Source: Clostridiales bacterium oral taxon 876 str. F0540 (GTDB lineage: Bacteria; Bacillota; Clostridia; Clostridiales; Clostridiaceae). From it: a stretch of 64,000 bases of DNA. This document shows positions 32,558 through 40,518 of this stretch, in pieces. A program made the translations under genes and the position numbers. The notes under the pieces are model-generated. The model was given only the letters and a program-made list of their open reading frames with translations, had not been told where the DNA came from and ran no database searches. Each line of letters opens with the position of its first letter. Position 1 is the stretch's first letter. The DNA lies in contig KE993477.1 in NCBI GenBank assembly GCA_000466585.1, forward strand, positions 79,687 to 143,686. Reading direction: 5' to 3'.

Positions 32558-33322
32558 TTACTTTTCCGCAATAAAAACTATATGATTACTATATCCTATC
32601 ATTTCTTCCTTCTCACAAGTATATAAGTGAAAGCGAAACCATTCTTTAAATTGTTGGTCATCAAACGCATTTATGCTTTCCTTCAACAATTCTGAAAGAC
32701 CGTCAACAGCTATATGCTTTACTTCTTTCAAATTTGATAATTTCATCAAGTATTTCATATGCTCAACAGTCATAAAACAATATGATCCATTAGTAAGCTC
32801 AAAGGTTTTATGATCATAGTTAGGACTGCCTAAATAATTTTTGTTATATAAAATTGATTCAGTCACAAAAACCATATCGTTTGACAAGTATGCATAGAAT
32901 ATCTTTCCGTTCTTTTTACATACTCTTTTTGTTTCTTCTATGCATCTTAATTTCTCTGCATCATTATCCAAATGATAAAGAGGTCCCAAACATAATACAA
33001 TATCAAAAGTGTTGTCGGGTAAATTAGACATATCCAAGGCATTTCCCTGATAAATATCCACCTTTATATTCTCTCTTAGGGCCTTAGATTTCATGGTATC
33101 AACATTTCTTTTTACAAAATCTATAGCCGTTACAGCATAACCTTTATTAGCATAGTAGAGACTATACGCACCTGTACCAGCACCTATATCAAGAATTTTC
33201 ATTCCTTTTTTTAAATATTTATCAATAAAATATGTGGTAGTTAAAAATTCTATGCTATTGGACTTACTTCTACTTAACCTTTCATCTTCATTAAAGGATT
33301 CATATAACTTTTCCAAATCCAT
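32558..33322 (-). CDS. Class I SAM-dependent methyltransferase
   Basis: 254 residues; SD GAAAGGTAAAG. Motif I KILDIGAGTGAYSLYYANKGYAVTAIDFV is textbook class I, followed by motif IV-like FDIVLCLGPLYHLDN. The C-terminus contains a cap-like region (LSELLKESINAFDDQQFKEWFRFHLYTCEK) suggestive of a small-molecule acceptor. 177 bp separate it from the APH gene; that gap has no clear terminator. Related to the other methyltransferases in this run only at family level. Confidence 0.88.
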   Translation of the reverse strand: MDLEKLYESFNEDERLSRSKSNSIEFLTTTYFIDKYLKKGMKILDIGAGTGAYSLYYANKGYAVTAIDFVKRNVDTMKSKALRENIKVDIYQGNALDMSNLPDNTFDIVLCLGPLYHLDNDAEKLRCIEETKRVCKKNGKIFYAYLSNDMVFVTESILYNKNYLGSPNYDHKTFELTNGSYCFMTVEHMKYLMKLSNLKEVKHIAVDGLSELLKESINAFDDQQFKEWFRFHLYTCEKEEMIGYSNHIVFIAEK

Positions 33323-33341
33323 ACTTGTACTTTACCTTTCA

Positions 33342-33863
33342 TTACATCATATTCAGTCTAATTACTTCATCTATTTTCTCCGCAGTTTCCTGTGGAGTCA
33401 AATAGGTATTGTCCACCAATATAATATTAGGTGTGGTCTTTAAAGCATTATTCTTTAACCACTCATTGAATTGCTCAGAGCTCTTAATCCAATTCTCATC
33501 AGTCACATTTCTTCCGTGTTTCATTCGTTTAATAAGCTCATCCTTTTCAGCAACAACAGCAATATAAATTATCTCAGTGAAATATTTTCTGGCATCACAC
33601 ACCTCAAATTGCTCAGGCACTGCGCATCCGCATAAAACCACAGGCATACCTATTTGCGAAATGTTGCAGCAAACTCGCATCCACAATTCTCGATACTCTC
33701 TATAGTTATTTTCTGGTGTATTATATCTTTCTGACCAAAGCAAATCGCTTTCCATGACAATATAGTCTTTTTCATTTCTGAATAAAATTTCACAAGCAGT
33801 AGACTTGCCAATGCAGCTTGCTCCTGAAATTACAAACAGTTTATTCCTTTTAGTTGGTTCCAT
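33342..33863 (-). CDS. P-loop nucleoside/shikimate-kinase-like protein
   Basis: 173 residues, SD ATGGGGGA. Walker A is ISGASCIGKST (about residues 12-22). MESDLLWSERYNTPENN and the VPEQFEVCDARKYFTEIIYIAVVAEKDELIKRMKHGR lid-like region resemble AAA_33/chloramphenicol-phosphotransferase-like small kinases. It would phosphorylate a small molecule with ATP. 19 bp upstream of the methyltransferase gene, so probably one operon with it. Substrate not identifiable. Confidence 0.8.
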   Translation of the reverse strand: MEPTKRNKLFVISGASCIGKSTACEILFRNEKDYIVMESDLLWSERYNTPENNYREYRELWMRVCCNISQIGMPVVLCGCAVPEQFEVCDARKYFTEIIYIAVVAEKDELIKRMKHGRNVTDENWIKSSEQFNEWLKNNALKTTPNIILVDNTYLTPQETAEKIDEVIRLNMM

Positions 33864-33893
33864 TTTTATCCCCCATTACTAAATCATCTTCTT

Positions 33894-34547
33894 TTATTTA
33901 ACCGCCTTAATTAATGCAGCCTTATTCCATCTTCTTTCTACTGTTATACTTTTAAATCCTATATCAGAAAGGAGGGTAACTTCTGTATCTAATGCTAGAG
34001 GAACATCAACATGAATACTTCCGAAGGGAACTTGCTTTTTTTCATATATCTCTTTAGCATTATTCAGCAAAAAAGCTTCTGTTTCTTTATCTTTGCAAAC
34101 AGTATCGCCATTTATAAAATATCCGTTTACCCTTAGAGAATCATATATCTTCTTATAAAGCTGCATCTTTTGCTGCAAGGTAAAATGATGAAGGGAATAT
34201 GTAGAAAGCACCAAATCAAAATGATTTTCTGCAAACTGGACATCAAAATACGAATTGCAAATAGTATTTAAAGTTATTTTAGGATACAATTCCTTTTTCT
34301 TTAATTTCTCCAGCATCCCAGGTGAAATATCAATTGCAGTAACTTCGGCTGAATGTTTAATTCTTTCTATTTCTAATCCGGTTCCACATCCAAGAACCAG
34401 AATATTTTTAGGTTCTCCACAGGAAGTAATCTGCCTTTCTATTTCATCATAAAACTCGCACATGCCAAGATCTTCATAAAAATGTCTGTCATAATCCGAA
34501 GCGCATTTATCAAAATGCTCGTCCATGTTTTCAACTTCAACCCCCAT
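33894..34547 (-). CDS. Class I SAM-dependent methyltransferase
   Basis: 217 residues; SD AAGGGGGTT 7 nt before the ATG. Motif I NILVLGCGTGLEIE (about 48-61), then AEVTAIDISPGMLEKLKKK and FDLVLSTYSLHHFTLQQK. The N-terminal YDRHFYEDLGMCEFYDEIERQI helix is typical of Methyltransf_25 proteins acting on small molecules. Follows the metallopeptidase gene by 16 bp and precedes the P-loop kinase by 30 bp, so it belongs to the same transcription unit. Confidence 0.88.
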   Translation of the reverse strand: MGVEVENMDEHFDKCASDYDRHFYEDLGMCEFYDEIERQITSCGEPKNILVLGCGTGLEIERIKHSAEVTAIDISPGMLEKLKKKELYPKITLNTICNSYFDVQFAENHFDLVLSTYSLHHFTLQQKMQLYKKIYDSLRVNGYFINGDTVCKDKETEAFLLNNAKEIYEKKQVPFGSIHVDVPLALDTEVTLLSDIGFKSITVERRWNKAALIKAVK

Positions 34548-34563
34548 TGCTTAACCCCCTTAA

Positions 34564-35016
34564 TTACTGATTGCCTTTCAACTCTTTCTCCACAAGCTTC
34601 TGCACTCTTCCAAAGGATATTTCCTTATCTTCTCCTCCCAAGGTAAGAAAGCTCTTAGCTAAATCTTCTGTGGTAGACTCTAATAATGTCATAAACTGAC
34701 CGTATGCAAAGTTGAATTTGGGATCCTGCTCATCTTGTCCAAATACTGAGTAGATTAATCCCTCAATCATCTGATCCATTCCCCAAAGCTTCAAATGCAA
34801 TAACTCATGAATAATTACAGCTTCCAGGTTTGTTTGCTTAGGATTATAGTTATTTATCATTAATACAGCCTTTTTATCATCTATATCAATCTTAATGTCG
34901 CCTGTTTTTCTCCATTCCTTATTAACTATTTCATACTTAATATCCCAATCTCTCAGCCTCAAAATATCCTGCCACTTTTTTAAAAACACTTCTACATCTT
35001 TTTCATTAAATTTCAT
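34564..35016 (-). CDS. Putative zinc metallopeptidase-like protein (HExxH)
   Basis: 150 residues, SD CGGAGG. The motif IIHELLHLKLWG (HExxH, near residue 66) sits after a small beta region (GDIKIDIDDKKAVLMINNYNP), the layout of SprT/gluzincin-like minimal metallopeptidases. A C-terminal helical part follows. No signal peptide. Family members of this size include DUF955/IrrE-like and phage-borne proteins; the catalytic role is inferred from the motif alone. First gene of the unit running down to about 32.5 kb. Confidence 0.72.
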   Translation of the reverse strand: MKFNEKDVEVFLKKWQDILRLRDWDIKYEIVNKEWRKTGDIKIDIDDKKAVLMINNYNPKQTNLEAVIIHELLHLKLWGMDQMIEGLIYSVFGQDEQDPKFNFAYGQFMTLLESTTEDLAKSFLTLGGEDKEISFGRVQKLVEKELKGNQ

Positions 35017-35054
35017 TCTTCCGTATCCTCCGAAATTTTATATATTGTTATGTA

Positions 35055-35231
35055 CTAATTTGCCTTCTTATTTTCAAGTTCACTAATAGCTAAGCATATT
35101 AAGCCGATAGACAATAATGTAATAGCGCTTTTAGCTTCAAGTTTATTCATTATGTTTAGAACAAGTGCAGCAATCCCCATTGCTAAGCCAACAGTTTTAA
35201 AAATTAGTTTTTTCAAATCCCCATTTTTCAT
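35055..35231 (-). CDS. Small two-helix membrane protein, 58 residues
   Basis: ATG 35231 has a very strong SD (AAGGAGGGGG, 6 nt). The product has two hydrophobic helices (about 13-28 and 34-51) with Lys-rich ends and finishes ELENKKAN. I recognise no family; size and topology resemble small stress or toxin-like membrane proteins but nothing more specific can be said. Its leader (to about 35400) contains an AGGGGTTA/TAACCCCT hairpin and a 20-nt sequence shared with the rsgA leader. Confidence 0.7.
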   Translation of the reverse strand: MKNGDLKKLIFKTVGLAMGIAALVLNIMNKLEAKSAITLLSIGLICLAISELENKKAN

Positions 35232-35281
35232 AGTTTCCCCCTCCTTATAAAACCTTTATAAATTTCCATGTAGTGATTTTA

Positions 35282-35301
35282 TATATAGATTTCAAAGTAA
35301 A
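35282..35301 (-). repeat. 20-nt sequence identical to 10887-10906
   Basis: Same strand and same 20 bases as in the rsgA leader. Here it follows the hairpin at 35314-35333 and precedes the 58-codon gene by about 50 nt. Confidence 0.6.
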
Positions 35302-35442
35302 ACTATATAGTTATAGGGGTTATTTCTAACCCCTTATTGCTCTCAATATATATTTTTACTTATCTCCCTAATTTAATTATATCATGTAAATAATGTAAAA
35401 TACAGTCTTATGTTTACGAGAATTATCCAGTAAACTGATATA

Positions 35443-35489
35443 GATAAACAATAAAAAGCATTGAAGATTTGCTATTTTTATTGTTTATC
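35443..35489 (+). repeat. 15-bp perfect inverted repeat upstream of the broken MFS gene
   Basis: GATAAACAATAAAAA (35443-35457) and its complement (35475-35489) with a 17-nt spacer, ending 14 nt before the SD GGGGAG. It may be a 5'-UTR hairpin or regulator site. Confidence 0.55.
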
Positions 35490-35518
35490 GATGTTATCAC
35501 TTTTGGGGAGATGGTGCT

Positions 35519-36724
35519 TTGTATAAAGATTTATTAAAGAACAGAAACTTCACCTTATTAACTTTTGGAGGTTTTATTTCTTCCATAGGAGATTATCTTT
35601 ACAACATAGGTGTGACAGTATATCTATACAGCGCGACAAAATCAGTTGGTGCTGTCGCTTTAATGTGGCTTTCAAGAGCTGTTTTAAGGATACCTATGCT
35701 CTACTTATCCGGTATTATTGCAGACTCCTATAATAAGAAATGAGTAATTTTTATTACTAATTTGACTAGCGTTATCTTCGCATTTCTTTTCATATTTGCA
35801 AATGAACAAAGACTTTGGCTTGTCTATATTTTGGCATTTTTATTACAATCGCTAAACGACATTGATGTAAGCTCTGAAACAGCTATACTTCCTGAATTAG
35901 TGTCAAAAGAAGAACTCTCCTACTCAAACTCAATTTTTTCATTTTTAGAATCAACAAGTGTTTTTCTCTCTCCTGCTATAGGCGGAATATTATACAAGCT
36001 CTATAGCAGCAATGTTTTATTTATTATTAATGCCATAAGCTTCTTAGTAGCAAGTGTCCTATTTTCATTTATTAAATATAGTTTCAAAAAACCTGAAGCT
36101 GTGGTAAAGAAAGCTGGAATTATTAAAAGCGGGTTAGAAGGGTATAGGATCTTATCAAAATATCCTAATGTCAAGACAGTGTTCGTTATTTCAAGTGTAC
36201 TTGCTATAATCGGAAGGTTTTATGAGACTTATAAAACAGCAGTTTCAGATGTGTTATTAAACATAAAACCGGAAGGAATTATTTATTTTGATTACGCCTT
36301 AGCAATTGGCGGTCTCTCTGTTCCTCTAATAGTGAAAGCCCTCTCTAAGAAAAATCAAGTATCTATATTCATACTTTCTACTGCGGCCGTTGGAATTGGA
36401 TATATTATGTTTGGATATTCACATAGCTTTATAATAACCTTCATCGCTTTAATTTTCTTAGGCTTAACTCAAAATATACAGGGAATTTATTCACGAACTA
36501 TAATTCAAAATAACATTGAGAAGGAATATATCGGAAGAGTATTCTCCTTCTACAAAATACTTCTTACCACCTTTGCTATATTAGGCCTTGTAATTGCAGC
36601 ACCTCTTTATAAGATTATAGGTATTGGTTATTCCTTCTTAATCTTTTCAGTTATCTTAATTATATTATGTGCTTTGCAGCTTAAAAGCATCTCTAGAAGC
36701 ACGAAACAAAACTTTCATTTATAA
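35519..36724 (+). pseudogene. MFS transporter gene interrupted by one in-frame stop
   Basis: The frame starts at TTG 35519 (SD GGGGAG) and runs to 36724 except for a TGA at 35741-35743, after the motif-A region GIIADSYNKK. The flanking sequence continues in the same frame (VIFITNLTSVIFAF...), giving a 12-helix major facilitator of about 401 residues. A TGG-to-TGA or CGA-to-TGA change would explain it. No frameshift or deletion is evident, so the loss is recent, or the base is a sequencing error. Multidrug or macrolide-type exporter family; substrate unknown. Confidence 0.85.
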
Positions 36725-36730
36725 TTTTAA

Positions 36731-36766
36731 AATGGTATGCTAAACCCTAAAGGCCGGCATACCATT
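36731..36766. terminator. Hairpin after the broken MFS gene
   Basis: 10-bp stem AATGGTATGC / GCATACCATT with a 16-nt loop; weak T-tract. Confidence 0.55.
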
Positions 36767-36793
36767 ACTCTTATAATACTGTGTTCTAATTAG

Positions 36794-37027
36794 TTAAGTG
36801 TCATACTCTGTAAAAGAATTCTTAAGTAGCTTTGAAACATTGATGTCTTGTTCCAGTTTAGTATCATTAAAAAATGATCCTTTAGCCTTTTGAAATAAAA
36901 CTGTAGCTATGGATTTATCAGAACCATTATAATTATCCTTTAGAATAATTATTATATCTTTCAAGCCATCCTTGTTCAAATCTGCAAAGGAAACAGCACT
37001 AACATACGTACTGCATGGTGAAAAGTA
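36794..37027 (-). pseudogene. Remnant of an FG-GAP/VCBS-repeat protein gene
   Basis: The open stretch reads VSAVSFADLNKDGLKDIIII..., with the D-x-N-x-D-G-x-x-D calcium-binding pattern of FG-GAP/VCBS repeats, and ends at a stop at 36794. There is no start codon with an SD and the frame is closed upstream. This looks like the 3' end of a decayed secreted or lipoprotein gene. The intergenic sequence from 37028 to 37239 shows nothing else I can assign. Confidence 0.45.
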
Positions 37028-37239
37028 TTAGTTTACTGTTCTTAAAAACCTCTTTAATAATTAACTTTTTACAAATTCTTTTACCCATTATATACCTATG
37101 ACATTATATCAACAATATTTTGCTTTCTTATGCTTGCAAAATTAATAATACCTGCTATAAAAATTCAGCATATGATATTTATACTAAAATATGGTTAATA
37201 ATATTGAATACAAATATTTAAATAGCAAGGAGAAATATA

Positions 37240-37737
37240 ATGAAAAAAAGGATATTGATTTGGGGATTAATCCTTATCTTAATAAGTGCAGTTTTACTCG
37301 GCTGCGGCAAAGCAGATAGACTTGCAGCTTCCGGTAATACCGAAATAAACATTCCCTTTAAATGTGTTTATTCCGGCTTTTTAATCAACTATACAGATAA
37401 GCTTGAACAGGGATTTCTTCCGAGGAAGGATATAATCTTTTCTACTAAAGAGCAGTGGGAGGCTTTTAAGAAACAATATCTTCAGTATAATTCAGCAATT
37501 AATTATGTATTTAACTACTCTATAGATTTTACAAAGCAGTCTTTGATATATCACCCAATTGTAAGCGCGAAACAAGGTGTGTACAGTACAGCAAGCAAGG
37601 TAACAAAGATCACAAAACATAACAATGAACTGAAATATGATTTAGAAAATTTAGATGTCAGTGTGTCAAGCCTGCACAATACGGACTTTTTATTCGCATC
37701 AATTATTGCAGTAGATAAGAAATATATTGAGAACTGA
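37240..37737 (+). CDS. Putative lipoprotein
   Basis: 165 residues with SD AAGGAG. The N-terminal lipoprotein signal peptide (MKKRILIWGLILILISAVLL) ends at lipobox LLGC (Cys about residue 22). The mature domain of about 140 residues is beta-rich with DIIFSTKEQWEAFKKQYL and a conserved-looking DFTKQSLIYHPIVSAKQG segment, similar to small protease-inhibitor-like (PrcB C-terminal type) lipoproteins of clostridia; that likeness is tentative. Outer-membrane-face anchoring in the single membrane is expected. Monocistronic. Confidence 0.75.
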   Translation: MKKRILIWGLILILISAVLLGCGKADRLAASGNTEINIPFKCVYSGFLINYTDKLEQGFLPRKDIIFSTKEQWEAFKKQYLQYNSAINYVFNYSIDFTKQSLIYHPIVSAKQGVYSTASKVTKITKHNNELKYDLENLDVSVSSLHNTDFLFASIIAVDKKYIEN

Positions 37738-37762
37738 AGGAACCAGATTATTCCTTCAGTTC
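37731..37762. terminator. Bidirectional terminator
   Basis: 12-bp stem GAACTGAAGGAA / TTCCTTCAGTTC with an 8-nt loop between convergent lipoprotein and MFS genes; overlaps both gene ends. Confidence 0.8.
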
Positions 37763-39042
37763 TTACTATTTACATCAAAATCTCTGTTTTTTACTGATGA
37801 TGTGTTTATAATTAGCAGCAGTATCCCTCCGGTAATAGGCATAATATACGTAGGTATCAGCTTCAGTAGTATTCCTGAAATCAGCAAAGCAGCCGGAAGC
37901 AGAGTTTTTCCAATACTTATTCCAATACTCATGACCCTACCCCTAAATTCCTCTGGTATAGTTATCTGCATTAAATATGAAATAGGAATATCGATTAATG
38001 CAATGGCAAAACCAAATGCAGTCATTACTATGCAGTAGTAAACCATATATGCACTGCTTAAAAAATGAAGTCCGTTGAAAAGTATAGGCAAGCCTATTAA
38101 AAGCATGGACAGTGATAAAATAATACTTAACTTTTTTAGAAGCTTGGTATATGAGACTCGTTCACTTATTTTTTTAACACATAAAGCACCAATAATCATC
38201 CCTACAGGAACTGCTCCCTGTATAATTCCAAAAGCTTTGGAATTTAGCTTTAGAACACTATTAATAATGTATGGTAAGGGCACTGTAACTGAGAAGCCCA
38301 GAAAGAAATTCAAAGAAATCAACATAATAAATAAGCTTTTTATATTTTCATTTGACCATATATAATTAAAGCCTTCCTTAATATCCTCAAGCAAATTAAC
38401 TCTTCCAGATGAGTTTGCTTCCTCATAAGATTTGCCGTTAAATCTAAAATCTATAAAGAACTCACAAGCTGCAGAAAAAACAAAGGATATACTGTTTACA
38501 ACAATAAAGATTCTTATATCGAATATAGCAAAAACCAAACCGCCAATTACCGGTCCCAGAATTGAAGAAACTGAATTTATTAGCTTGCTTATACTGTTAA
38601 TATTGAGCAGCATTTTTTCAGATACAATATTAGGTTTTGCCGTTTCCACACCTACGCTGAAAATAGTTGTAAATATAGTAAGCAGCAAAATAGCTGTATA
38701 GATCATTGAAAGGCTAAGTCCATTTATAATGCTTAAAAGGTATACTACTAAAAGAACAGCACCATTTAATAAATCCATTAATATTACAAGCTTCTTCTTA
38801 TCGAATTTATCTGCAATTACTCCTGCCAATGGATTTATTATTATCATAGGCACAGTACCTAAAACAAGAGATATTGCAAAGCTTAAGGATGAGCCTGTTA
38901 TTTTAAGCACATATAAATCCAATGCAAAGGAGAAAATAGAACTTCCAAACACCGAAATAATATTTCCTATAGAATACAGCAGCAAGTTTTTAAATTCCTT
39001 ATAGTCCTTTTTATTCTCTGCCATCAGTGCTATTGATTTCAT
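37756..39042 (-). CDS. MFS transporter (drug/macrolide efflux type)
   Basis: 428 residues, SD TGGAGG. Twelve hydrophobic helices; motif A GVIADKFDKKKLVILMD between helices 2 and 3 and a repeat-like motif EEFRGRVMSIG between helices 10 and 11. The order resembles Mef/tetracycline-like exporters of the TMP family. Its promoter has a 19-bp spacer, and the gene immediately upstream encodes a MerR-methyltransferase fusion, so induction by that regulator is likely. Substrate unknown. Confidence 0.9.
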   Translation of the reverse strand: MKSIALMAENKKDYKEFKNLLLYSIGNIISVFGSSIFSFALDLYVLKITGSSLSFAISLVLGTVPMIIINPLAGVIADKFDKKKLVILMDLLNGAVLLVVYLLSIINGLSLSMIYTAILLLTIFTTIFSVGVETAKPNIVSEKMLLNINSISKLINSVSSILGPVIGGLVFAIFDIRIFIVVNSISFVFSAACEFFIDFRFNGKSYEEANSSGRVNLLEDIKEGFNYIWSNENIKSLFIMLISLNFFLGFSVTVPLPYIINSVLKLNSKAFGIIQGAVPVGMIIGALCVKKISERVSYTKLLKKLSIILSLSMLLIGLPILFNGLHFLSSAYMVYYCIVMTAFGFAIALIDIPISYLMQITIPEEFRGRVMSIGISIGKTLLPAALLISGILLKLIPTYIMPITGGILLLIINTSSVKNRDFDVNSKN

Positions 39043-39075
39043 ATTAAAACCTCCATGAAACTCTACTTTAATTTG

Positions 39076-39106
39076 ATTATAAACCGTGGTCTTAACCCTC
39101 TATCAA
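39076..39106 (-). promoter_or_regulatory. MerR-type promoter of the MFS gene
   Basis: TTGATA (39106-39101), 19-bp spacer, TATAAT (39081-39076). The spacer holds an imperfect dyad, TAAgACC-ac-GGTTTA. The spacing predicts poor basal activity and activation by a MerR protein. Confidence 0.65.
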
Positions 39107-39142
39107 TAAGTCAAATTTAAAACTTTTAGAGCAAAAAATGCT

Positions 39143-39168
39143 AAAAGGTAGGGTTAACCCTACCTTTT
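39143..39168 (-). terminator. Terminator of the MerR-methyltransferase gene
   Basis: Perfect 26-nt palindrome AAAAGGTAGGGTT and complement, overlapping the stop codon at 39160; it separates this gene from the MFS gene. Confidence 0.75.
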
Positions 39169-40377
39169 TCCAAGGAAAGAATAGCTGCAGACCATTTCCC
39201 CTTCCACAAAAAAGCTTTCATACCTGCCGCCTTTATCTGCTGTGTCCGAAGTTCTTTCTTCAATAAGCTTGTATTTTAAGCTTTCAATTTCCTGTTTTAT
39301 ATTTTTTATTTGGAAATTCTTTCTGTACTTTCTTTCAATTAAACTGTTGCTGCTGAAATTCTTAAATGTAATAAATGACCCAAGCAAATATGCATCTTCT
39401 CTTACATAAGAATCCACAGATTTTAAAAGAAACTCTTCATGCTCAAAGCCGTAATTGCTGCTTCCTGATATATCAAGAACATAATCTACAGATTTTTCTT
39501 TTATAGGAATTTCAAGAAAATCAGAACATATGAAAATTATATTCTTGGGATTAGGAGTTCTTTCAATGAGCTTTTTTAGAAACTTATGCCTCTCCAAATT
39601 ATGATCCACCGCAATATAAACGCAATCCTTCGGCAATTGATTATAAATATTTCTAAGAAAGAAGCCCATACCCGTGCCTAGCTCAAGGAGTATTTTTTCA
39701 TTAAGACTCAAACTCTCTATTTTTCTGGAGGACCATTCCAAACCTTTATGAAGATTATCAAGATATGAAGCATTAGTTAGACTTATATAATCAGAAATAT
39801 AATTATCATCAAAATTGACAGAGCTTGTATCAATATGATCACCCGCCCTCAATATGCCCTCTTCTATAATGTATTCTGCTCCGCAGCTGCATTTGAGAGT
39901 TCCGTTTATTATCTGATTATTGCTTATGCTGCCGTCCTTTAGCACAAGACTTCCGCCACATTTTGAGCATTTGAAAAGCTCAAGATTCTTAAGATTTATT
40001 CCTATTTCAAAAGCTTGCTCCGATGTCTTTTTAGACATAGTCTCAATTTCAGTATTAAGTTTATCTTTTATTTTCATTAGCCGTTCGATTTCCTCTGAGA
40101 CTTTCCTGTGCTTATCACCAAAAAGTCCTCTGTAATAAATATCCCCCTCATAGTCCGTAAGCCTTCCGAAGCTTTCATAAAAGAATATTATTTTTATTTC
40201 ATTTAAATTAAAGCCTAAACCTTTTAAATGTAGTATTTGTTCTAAAGCTTTTTGACACCTTAAATCAAAGTAATACTGACCACCCTGCTTTTCAGGCAGT
40301 ATTAGTCCCAAATCCATATAATGCCTGATTGAATCAATACTTAAATTATTGACCTGTGCAAATTTCCCAATTCTCAT
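39160..40377 (-). CDS. MerR regulator fused to a zinc-ribbon SAM methyltransferase
   Basis: 405 residues from ATG 40377 (SD AGGTGAT); a longer frame to 40398 lacks an SD. Residues 1-70 are a MerR HTH (IGKFAQVNNLSIDSIRHYMDLGLILPEKQGGQYYFDLRCQKAL), followed by a dimerisation helix, a zinc ribbon (CSKCGG...CSCG, about 140-175) and a class I methyltransferase domain (KILLELGTGMGFFLRNI, VDYVLDISGSSNYGFEHEEFL; about 215-380). The zinc-ribbon-plus-methyltransferase part resembles RlmA/TlrB-type proteins. Such a fusion could make ligand sensing depend on SAM or modify the inducer. Confidence 0.85.
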   Translation of the reverse strand: MRIGKFAQVNNLSIDSIRHYMDLGLILPEKQGGQYYFDLRCQKALEQILHLKGLGFNLNEIKIIFFYESFGRLTDYEGDIYYRGLFGDKHRKVSEEIERLMKIKDKLNTEIETMSKKTSEQAFEIGINLKNLELFKCSKCGGSLVLKDGSISNNQIINGTLKCSCGAEYIIEEGILRAGDHIDTSSVNFDDNYISDYISLTNASYLDNLHKGLEWSSRKIESLSLNEKILLELGTGMGFFLRNIYNQLPKDCVYIAVDHNLERHKFLKKLIERTPNPKNIIFICSDFLEIPIKEKSVDYVLDISGSSNYGFEHEEFLLKSVDSYVREDAYLLGSFITFKNFSSNSLIERKYRKNFQIKNIKQEIESLKYKLIEERTSDTADKGGRYESFFVEGEMVCSYSFLGKR

Positions 40378-40518
40378 ATTATCACCTATTATAATCATAA
40401 ACTATTTTCTTTGGTTTGCTATATATATTAGTGAAATTTATTATAAGAATTACTTGCATCAATGTAAATAATATTGCTGCAATGAAATAAGCTTTACTTC
40501 ATAAAGTTTGCTTTATCT

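Noticed and set aside
28802..35016. Integron-like cassette array (many small unidirectional enzymes)
   Set aside because: I looked for attC-type RYYYAAC...GTTRRRY sites in the gaps; none were convincing, and no integron integrase is present.
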